Under the pieces are notes generated by a model, which was not told where the DNA came from, searched no databases, and worked only from the letters and a program-made list of their open reading frames with translations. 6,376 nt of DNA. Source: JAIVHA01 sp965367295. GTDB taxonomy: Bacteria > Pseudomonadota > Gammaproteobacteria > DSM-19610. The stretch lies in contig CBDUHN010000072.1 in assembly GCA_965367295.1 (NCBI GenBank), positions 1-6,376 of the forward strand, written 5' to 3'. Made by a program: the position numbers and the translations under genes. Below, one piece after another: positions 1-6,376 of this stretch; position 1 is the first letter of the stretch, and each line of letters begins with the position of its first letter.

Positions 1-465
1 CGGGAATACGAGGCGGTGGTGCAGCGGGTGTTGCCCGCTGGCGGTACCGTCGATGCGCCCATCGGTCGCCACGGTGTGGATCGCAAGCGCATGGCGGTGA
101 CCGAGGACGGAAAACCGGCCGTGACCCATTACCGCGTGCTGGAGCGGTTTCGCGGACACAGCCACATCCGGGTGAAGCTGGAGACCGGGCGCACCCACCA
201 GATCCGCGTGCATATGGCGCATATCCATTGCCCGCTGATCGGGGACCCGGTGTATGGTGGCCGGCCGCGCATTCCCAAGGGTACCAGTGAGGCCCTGCGC
301 GAGCGGTTGCGGAGTTTCCCTCGCCAGGCGTTGCATGCCGCCAAACTGACCCTGCTACACCCCGAAACCGGCGCGGAAATGAGCTGGGAGATCCCGCTTC
401 CGGACGATATGGTGCAGTTGCTGGCGGTGTTGCGTGAGGATGCGCAGACCATGGAGCTGCCATGA
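1..465 (+). CDS. rluD: 23S rRNA pseudouridine synthase RluD, C-terminal part (5' end outside the window)
   Basis: RluD converts uridines in helix 69 of 23S rRNA (1911, 1915, 1917 in E. coli) to pseudouridine during assembly of the large ribosomal subunit. The reading frame is open from base 1, so about the last 154 codons are present. The segment GRTHQIRVHMAHI, followed by GDPVYGGRPR, is the C-terminal signature of the RluA/RluD family, and the stretch RQALHAAKL followed by HPETGAEMSW matches what I recall of E. coli RluD rather than RluA or RluC. The catalytic aspartate motif (HRLD) and the N-terminal S4 domain lie upstream and cannot be checked. The GTG at base 16 is an internal valine, not a start. 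The stop codon overlaps the start of pgeF (ATGA), which implies one transcript and coupled translation. The product ends soon after the conserved core and lacks the longer acidic tail of the E. coli protein. Confidence 0.95.
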   Translation, partial: REYEAVVQRVLPAGGTVDAPIGRHGVDRKRMAVTEDGKPAVTHYRVLERFRGHSHIRVKLETGRTHQIRVHMAHIHCPLIGDPVYGGRPRIPKGTSEALRERLRSFPRQALHAAKLTLLHPETGAEMSWEIPLPDDMVQLLAVLREDAQTMELP

Positions 466-1208
466 CCGATAGTCGTCCCTGTGAACCCCATGCCATTCGC
501 CCGGACTGGCCGGCACCGCCTGGCGTGCATGCGCTGACCACCCTGCGTGGTGGCGGGGTCAGCGCAGTGCCCTGCGACAGCTGGAATCTGGCCGATCATG
601 TAGGGGATGATCCGGCTGCGGTGGCGGAAAACCGCAGCCTGCTGCGCCAGCGCTTCTCACTGCCGGCGGAACCGGTCTGGCTTTCCCAGGTGCACGGCCA
701 CGGCGTGGTGAACGCCGCCCGAATCACTGAACCGGTAGTGGCCGATGGCAGTTATACCCATCAGCCCGGTGTGGTCTGTGCGGTGCTGACGGCGGATTGT
801 CTGCCGGTATTGCTGTGCAGCCACGACGGCCAGCGTCTGGCCGCCGTGCATGCCGGCTGGCGCGGGCTGGCAGCGGGGGTGATCGAGGCCGCCCTGGATA
901 CGCTGGGGGAGGGTGAGGTCATGGCCTGGCTGGGTCCGGCGATCAGTCCCGCGGCCTTTGAAGTGGGCCCCGAAGTACGCAACGCCTTCCTGTCCAGCCA
1001 TCCCGCGGCGGCCGCGGCCTTTCAGCAAACCCGTCCCGGACACTGGCTGGCGGACCTGTATGGTCTGGCGCGGCTGCGGCTGGCCAGCCGTGGCGTGGAT
1101 GCGGTGTACGGCGGTGAACACTGTACCTTTCAGGAGCGCGAACGTTTTTTTTCCTACCGCCGCGATGGTGCCACCGGGCGCATGGCCAGCCTGATCTGGC
1201 GGGATTGA
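462..1208 (+). CDS. pgeF: Peptidoglycan editing factor PgeF / laccase-domain (YfiH, DUF152) protein
   Basis: Cytoplasmic enzyme of the YfiH/DUF152 family, long annotated as polyphenol oxidase. Family work assigns it purine nucleoside phosphorylase/adenosine deaminase-type activity and, in E. coli, removal of mis-made UDP-MurNAc-L-Ser that would otherwise enter peptidoglycan. At 248 residues it is close to the usual length. The three metal-site positions are visible: His78 in QVHGHG, Cys113 in TADCLP and His130 in VHAGWRG. Further family blocks are WLGPAIS near residue 155, FEVG near 166, and CTFQE followed by FFSYRRDG near the C-terminus. The ATG at 462 is preceded by GGAG at 453-456, five bases away, inside the end of rluD, so the start is well supported. 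The four-base overlap with rluD is the expected operon arrangement. A run of eight T (1145-1152) codes for part of Phe-Phe-Ser. Substrate in this organism is not shown by the sequence. Confidence 0.95.
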   Translation: MTDSRPCEPHAIRPDWPAPPGVHALTTLRGGGVSAVPCDSWNLADHVGDDPAAVAENRSLLRQRFSLPAEPVWLSQVHGHGVVNAARITEPVVADGSYTHQPGVVCAVLTADCLPVLLCSHDGQRLAAVHAGWRGLAAGVIEAALDTLGEGEVMAWLGPAISPAAFEVGPEVRNAFLSSHPAAAAAFQQTRPGHWLADLYGLARLRLASRGVDAVYGGEHCTFQERERFFSYRRDGATGRMASLIWRD

Positions 1209-1221
1209 TCCGCCCTTTTGT

Positions 1222-1284
1222 CCGAGTGAATTCAGACCTTCAATAAGCGTACTTTCGTGGTCCTGCAGGTCCAAATTCATTCGG
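1222..1284. repeat. Imperfect inverted repeat in the pgeF-ZIP gap
   Basis: Bases 1222-1239 (CCGAGTGAATTCAGACCT) match the reverse complement of 1267-1284 at 15 of 18 positions, with a 27-base spacer. Each arm has the core GAATT flanked by CCGA and GACCT. The right half (1264-1283) also matches the complement of 2230-2249 at 18 of 20 positions, so this gap and the palindrome after the ZIP gene carry the same family of sequence. The spacing of 14 bases after the pgeF stop would suit an end-of-transcript hairpin or mRNA stabiliser, but no T-run follows, so it is not a typical intrinsic terminator. The type resembles the small REP-like palindromes scattered between genes in many gammaproteobacteria; that class assignment is inference. 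Confidence 0.6.
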
Positions 1285-1323
1285 CCACGGGCTGCGCATC
1301 TACATCCCCACCCAGCCCTGCGG

Positions 1324-1357
1324 TATGATTCCCGACTTGCCCGCGGCCCACGGCCGC
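1324..1357 (+). promoter_or_regulatory. Possible promoter -10 element and leader hairpin ahead of the ZIP gene
   Basis: TATGAT at 1324-1329 matches the sigma-70 -10 consensus at five of six bases. No good -35 hexamer sits at the right distance (TACATC at 1301-1306 is poor). Fourteen bases further on, GCGGCC (1343-1348) and GGCCGC (1352-1357) form a six-pair hairpin with a CAC loop, about 20 bases before the start codon. It could be an operator half-site pair or a leader structure that restricts ribosome access. I see no A/T-rich Zur-type palindrome. In GC-rich DNA such a short stem can arise by chance, hence the low confidence. Confidence 0.25.
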
Positions 1358-1377
1358 CTGTTCTGGATGTATGAAGC

Positions 1378-2181
1378 ATGTCCCTGTTGATCTGGATTCT
1401 GTTGTTTACCCTGCTGGGCGGGGTACTCAGTGTGCTGGCCGCATCGGTGTTCCTGTTGCTGCCGGAGCGCATCCGCGTCGACATGCTGCCTCATTTTGTG
1501 AGCTTCGCCATTGGCGCATTGCTCGGTGCGGCGCTGCTGGCGCTGTTGCCCCATGCCCTCAGTGCGCCCGGAGTGGAGGATTTCCATGTCATCACCGGTA
1601 CGGTGCTGCTGGGGCTGTTCGGCTTTTTCCTGCTGGAAAAGATGGTGCTGTGGCGTCATTGCCACCACGAGGAATGCGAGGTGCATGCCCTGGATGAACA
1701 CCACCAGCACAGCCATCGTGAGCATGCCCAGCGCAAGGCCATTGGCACCATGGTGCTGGTGGGGGATGGCCTGCACAACCTGGTGGACGGGGTATTGATC
1801 GCGGCCGCGTTCCTGACCGACATTCACCTGGGCGTGGTGACCGCACTGGCGGTGGCGACCCACGAGATCCCCCAGGAGGTCGGTGATTTCGCCCTGCTGC
1901 TGCACAGTGGCTTCAGCCGCGGCAAGGCCTTCGTCTACAACGTGCTGTCCAGCCTCACCACGGTGCTCGGCGGCATCATCGCCTACTATGCCCTGCGGGA
2001 GTCCCAGCAGGCGCTGCCCTATGTGCTGGCCGTGGCCGCCTCCAGCTTCATCTACATCGCCGTGGCGGACCTGATTCCCGGTCTGCACAAACATCTCGAG
2101 GCCAAGGTCACCATCCAGCAGTTGGTGCTGATCGCCGCCGGGGTGTCGCTGATCTATCTGGCCCATTCGACCCTGCACTGA
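1378..2181 (+). CDS. ZIP-family divalent metal (zinc/iron) transporter
   Basis: Inner-membrane transporter of the ZIP family, which brings Zn2+, Fe2+ or related ions into the cytoplasm. The 267 residues give about eight hydrophobic helices (roughly 4-27, 38-58, 70-92, 121-146, 150-176, 185-207, 212-233, 242-264). The metal-site signatures are present: HNLVDG at 133-138 in helix 4 (His133, Asn134, Asp137) and HEIPQEVGD at 162-170 in helix 5 (His162, Glu163, Glu167). In place of the second His of the usual HExPHE, residue 166 is Gln, as in a known ZIP subgroup. The cytoplasmic loop between helices 3 and 4 (residues 94-116) holds nine His and two Cys, a typical metal-binding loop. The start is fixed because an in-frame stop (1372-1374) lies one codon upstream; the ribosome site is weak. 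It lies alone between two gaps with palindromes, so it is probably its own transcription unit. Metal specificity cannot be read from the sequence. Confidence 0.92.
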   Translation: MSLLIWILLFTLLGGVLSVLAASVFLLLPERIRVDMLPHFVSFAIGALLGAALLALLPHALSAPGVEDFHVITGTVLLGLFGFFLLEKMVLWRHCHHEECEVHALDEHHQHSHREHAQRKAIGTMVLVGDGLHNLVDGVLIAAAFLTDIHLGVVTALAVATHEIPQEVGDFALLLHSGFSRGKAFVYNVLSSLTTVLGGIIAYYALRESQQALPYVLAVAASSFIYIAVADLIPGLHKHLEAKVTIQQLVLIAAGVSLIYLAHSTLH

Positions 2182-2221
2182 GGCTGATCGCTAGTACGCG
2201 GGGATAAATTGGGAGTGGTTT

Positions 2222-2249
2222 TGCAGGTGCGAATGAATTCGCACCTGCA
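2222..2249. repeat. 28-base palindrome (REP-like) after the ZIP gene
   Basis: Bases 2222-2234 are exactly complementary to 2237-2249 around a two-base centre (GA), a 13-base perfect inverted repeat with core GAATGAATTC and outer arms GCAGGTGC / GCACCTGC. As RNA it would fold with an ATGAAT loop and a ten-pair GC-rich stem. It lies 40 bases after the ZIP stop codon and 98 bases before the ACT-domain gene. No T-run follows directly, so rho-independent termination is doubtful; protection of the mRNA 3' end or a REP-type role fits better. A relative is present at 1264-1283 (18 of 20 identical, opposite strand). Confidence 0.8.
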
Positions 2250-2347
2250 GGCCGGGCCCAGGGATGTTTTTAGCTTTATCCATGGCCATGGTTTCGTAAA
2301 CTTCGGGTAGTATCCTCCTGTCCATCGCCAATTTCGGGAGCGCAATA

Positions 2348-2869
2348 ATGACAAGCTGGTACATGCTGACCCTGGTGGGAGGGGATCGCCCCGGGATCGT
2401 TGCGGCCATCACCCGGGCTTTGTATGAGGGGGGCGCCAACCTGGGCGAGACCTCCATGGCCCGTCTGGGCGGCAACTTCACCGTGATGATGATGGTGCAA
2501 TATGACGGTGGGCTGACACAGCTCCAGGCGCTGGTGGCACCGGTGGCGGATTCGCTGGGCCTGCGTATGCACCTGGACCCCATCGAGGGCCACCTGCATC
2601 GGCACGAGATTCCCGATGTACGGATCAGTGTGTTCGGCGCTGACCGCACCGGCATCGTCGCCCAGGTGGCCTCGGCGCTGGCGCAGGTGGGTTTCAATAT
2701 TCTCGATCTGCAGTCGGACGTGGGCGGCAGCCAGGCCGTACCTTTCTACATCCTGCATATCGAAGGCCAGGCCGGTGATGGTATCGAGCCCATCGAACAG
2801 GCGCTGGCGCCCCTGCGTGAAAGTGGTGTTGAGGTGGAAGTCCAGTCCATCGATACCCTGATCGGGTGA
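2348..2869 (+). CDS. Two-ACT-domain regulatory protein, GcvR-like
   Basis: A cytoplasmic protein of 173 residues made of two ACT domains, which bind small ligands, usually amino acids. Domain 1 spans about residues 4-75 with the ligand-loop motif GGDRPGIV (11-18); domain 2 spans about 90-170 with GADRTGIV (97-104), followed by FNILDLQSD. This architecture and length fit the GcvR family. In E. coli, GcvR represses the glycine cleavage operon by binding the activator GcvA and is relieved by glycine. No gcv genes or gcvA are in the window and GcvR sequences vary, so the target may differ; no symbol is assigned. There is no DNA-binding domain, so action through a protein partner is inferred. The ATG at 2348 has GGGAG at 2336-2340, seven bases upstream. 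The stop lies three bases before def, so the two are almost certainly one operon. I see no convincing promoter in the gap before it; TAGTAT at 2308-2313 is a weak candidate. Confidence 0.82.
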   Translation: MTSWYMLTLVGGDRPGIVAAITRALYEGGANLGETSMARLGGNFTVMMMVQYDGGLTQLQALVAPVADSLGLRMHLDPIEGHLHRHEIPDVRISVFGADRTGIVAQVASALAQVGFNILDLQSDVGGSQAVPFYILHIEGQAGDGIEPIEQALAPLRESGVEVEVQSIDTLIG

Positions 2870-2872
2870 GCC

Positions 2873-3379
2873 ATGACGGTACTGGACATCCTCACCTATC
2901 CGGACGAACGCCTGAAGCAGGAATCCCGGCCCGTCGAGCGGTTTGATGCCGCCCTGCGGGCCCGCGTCGCTGACCTGGAGGAGACCCGCCGGGCCGGCCC
3001 CGGTGCCGTTGGTATCGCTGCTCCCCAGGTGGGCTGGTTCGAGCGGGTGGTGATCGTCGACGTGTCGAAGATGAAAAAGCCGGTGCCCAATCATGGTTAC
3101 CTGGTGCTGGTGAACCCCGAGATCACCGAGTGGGAGGGCTTTGCCGTGGGCCGCGAAGGCTGCCTGTCGGTACCCGATTTCACCGGCAACGTGATCCGTG
3201 CCGAAGCCATCAAGCTCGAGGCCTTTGATCCGCACGGTGAGCCGCTATCCTTTGCCATGGAGGGATTCGAGGCGCGCGCCGTCCAGCATGAAATGGACCA
3301 CCTGGATGGCCTGCTGTTCCTCGACCGGCTGGTGAGCCGGCGCAACGATCTGTTCCGGCGCAAGCGGTACCAGCCCTAG
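2873..3379 (+). CDS. def: Peptide deformylase
   Basis: Cytoplasmic metalloenzyme that removes the formyl group from the N-terminal methionine of nascent proteins at the ribosome. The protein is 168 residues, almost the same as E. coli Def (169). The three defining motifs are present in order: VGIAAPQVG (46-54, motif 1, Gln52), EGCLS (95-99, metal ligand Cys97) and QHEMDH (138-143, metal ligands His139 and His143, catalytic Glu140). In motif 1 (GxGxAAxQ) the first Gly is Ala45. The ATG at 2873 follows the stop of the ACT-domain gene by three bases, and GGGTGAG over that stop can serve as the ribosome site, so translation is probably coupled. In E. coli def pairs with fmt (methionyl-tRNA formyltransferase); fmt is absent here, so this could be a second deformylase copy or simply relocated. 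The gap to clpB shows no clear terminator. Confidence 0.94.
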   Translation: MTVLDILTYPDERLKQESRPVERFDAALRARVADLEETRRAGPGAVGIAAPQVGWFERVVIVDVSKMKKPVPNHGYLVLVNPEITEWEGFAVGREGCLSVPDFTGNVIRAEAIKLEAFDPHGEPLSFAMEGFEARAVQHEMDHLDGLLFLDRLVSRRNDLFRRKRYQP

Positions 3380-3405
3380 CCATTTCGTCAGGCTGATGCC
3401 CGGCC

Positions 3406-3433
3406 CTTGAAATCACCGCCAAAGCCCCCATAT
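3406..3433 (+). promoter_or_regulatory. Heat-shock (sigma-32 / RpoH) promoter of clpB
   Basis: CTTGAAA at 3406-3412, preceded by CC, is the RpoH -35 consensus, and CCCCATAT at 3426-3433 matches the -10 consensus CCCCATnT. The spacing between the two is 13 bases, inside the accepted range. Transcription would begin near base 3440, leaving a leader of about 36 bases before the clpB ATG. clpB is a classic RpoH-regulon gene in Enterobacteria, so position and motif agree. Start point is inferred, not seen. Confidence 0.88.
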
Positions 3434-3475
3434 TTGCTGTCAGATTAATAGTTGCTAATTGGGAGCCCTACCCCC

Positions 3476-6073
<2,598 letters not shown>

Positions 6074-6094
6074 ACGCTACTGCTCTATAAAGCC

Positions 6095-6129
6095 AAAAAC
6101 CGGGACGCGAAAGCCTCCCGGTTTTTTTT
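6095..6129 (+). terminator. Rho-independent terminator of clpB
   Basis: AAAAACCGGGA (6095-6105) pairs perfectly with TCCCGGTTTTT (6116-6126), and eight T (6122-6129) follow the GC part. The ten-base apex can fold further: GC / GC pairs at 6107-6108 with 6113-6114 close a GAAA tetraloop. It begins 21 bases after the clpB stop. The A-run on the 5' side means it could also stop transcription coming from the other direction. Confidence 0.95.
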
Positions 6130-6192
6130 GGGGGGTTGTTTTTATTTGATTGGTGTTCTGGTTGATTGGCGTGTTGAACCAAGATCTTTCCT

Positions 6193-6290
6193 CCGCCCTT
6201 GGCTGGGCGGGTTACTTCCTTTTATCCGGCCAGGAGAAAGCGATCAAAGAGAAGGCTGTCCCCGACGGCTTTCCCGCTGCGCGGGTGTCC
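6193..6290 (+). repeat. Non-coding hairpin block resembling a dispersed intergenic repeat
   Basis: The 247 bases after the clpB terminator hold no credible gene. Within them are three successive stems: CCGCCC (6193-6198) with GGGCGG (6205-6210); 6210-6223 with 6232-6245, pairing at 12 of 14 positions including four G-T; and CCCGC (6273-6277) with GCGGG (6281-6285). The order GGGCGG, GTTACTT, pyrimidine run, purine run, then an AAGAGAAGGC-like block and a CGCTGCGCGGGTGTCCTGCG segment reminds me of a degenerate intergenic element seen in many copies in beta- and gammaproteobacterial genomes. That likeness is from memory and the copy here is diverged. Confidence 0.45.
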
Positions 6291-6376
6291 TGCGCTTCTC
6301 GGCCGCGCCAGCGGGGAGCGGGGGTGCCGGATTTTGGTAGGCCCGGATTCATACAGGCGGTGTTCTTTTTCGTTTG

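Noticed and set aside
657..1484. Open frame of 275 codons on the - strand crossing the pgeF-ZIP gap
   Set aside because: Antisense to pgeF, and it continues through the inverted repeat and into the ZIP gene without any domain.
1300..2178. Open frame of 292 codons on the - strand, rich in Gln and His
   Set aside because: Antisense to the ZIP gene; its composition is the mirror of Leu/Val-rich membrane helices on the + strand.
2222..2275. Palindrome plus downstream T5 as an intrinsic terminator
   Set aside because: The T5 lies about 20 bases past the stem, too far for rho-independent termination.
2280..2291. 12-base palindrome CCATGGCCATGG before the ACT-domain gene
   Set aside because: A perfect palindrome of this length is expected about once or twice by chance in a window of this size, and it does not match an operator I know.
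2276..3235. Open frame of 319 codons on the - strand
   Set aside because: It runs antisense across the ACT-domain gene and most of def, both clearly real, and has no recognisable domain.
3452..3475. Upstream TTG start for clpB
   Set aside because: It would add eight residues not found in ClpB, it has no ribosome site, and the ATG at 3476 matches the E. coli N-terminus and has GGGAG upstream.
6128..6340. Possible 70-residue protein after clpB
   Set aside because: It starts at the terminator T-run edge, has no ribosome site, and its translation is the low-information reading of a hairpin-rich repeat-like region.

Overview
The window is a GC-rich stretch of a chromosome, most likely from a gammaproteobacterium. 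The ClpB and RluD proteins read almost like their Escherichia coli counterparts. The gene order rluD - pgeF (yfiH) - clpB is the order I know from E. coli and Pseudomonas. The exact genus cannot be read from the sequence; a Chromatiales-like or related lineage is a guess.

Layout, all genes on the + strand: (1) the 3' end of rluD (23S rRNA pseudouridine synthase) enters from the left edge and overlaps pgeF by four bases. (2) pgeF encodes a laccase-domain peptidoglycan-editing / purine nucleoside enzyme. (3) A 169-base gap holds an imperfect inverted repeat and a possible promoter. (4) A ZIP-family metal transporter follows. (5) A 166-base gap holds a near-perfect 28-base palindrome related to the repeat in the previous gap. 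(6) A two-ACT-domain GcvR-like protein and a peptide deformylase (def) are separated by only three bases and are probably co-transcribed. (7) clpB, the heat-shock disaggregase, has a textbook heat-shock (sigma-32) promoter in front and a strong intrinsic terminator behind. (8) The last ~245 bases have no credible gene but carry hairpins resembling a dispersed non-coding repeat.

The genes are mostly housekeeping: ribosome modification (RluD), cell-wall precursor quality control (PgeF), metal homeostasis (ZIP), amino-acid sensing (ACT protein), N-terminal maturation of new proteins (Def) and rescue of aggregated proteins (ClpB). I see no evidence of a defence system, mobile element with a transposase, CRISPR array or RNA gene. 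The less ordinary points are the three-gene block (ZIP, ACT, def) between pgeF and clpB, the related palindromes on either side of the ZIP gene, the conserved internal GTG at codon 149 of clpB, a Gly-to-Ala change in motif 1 of the deformylase, and the repeat-like tail after the clpB terminator.
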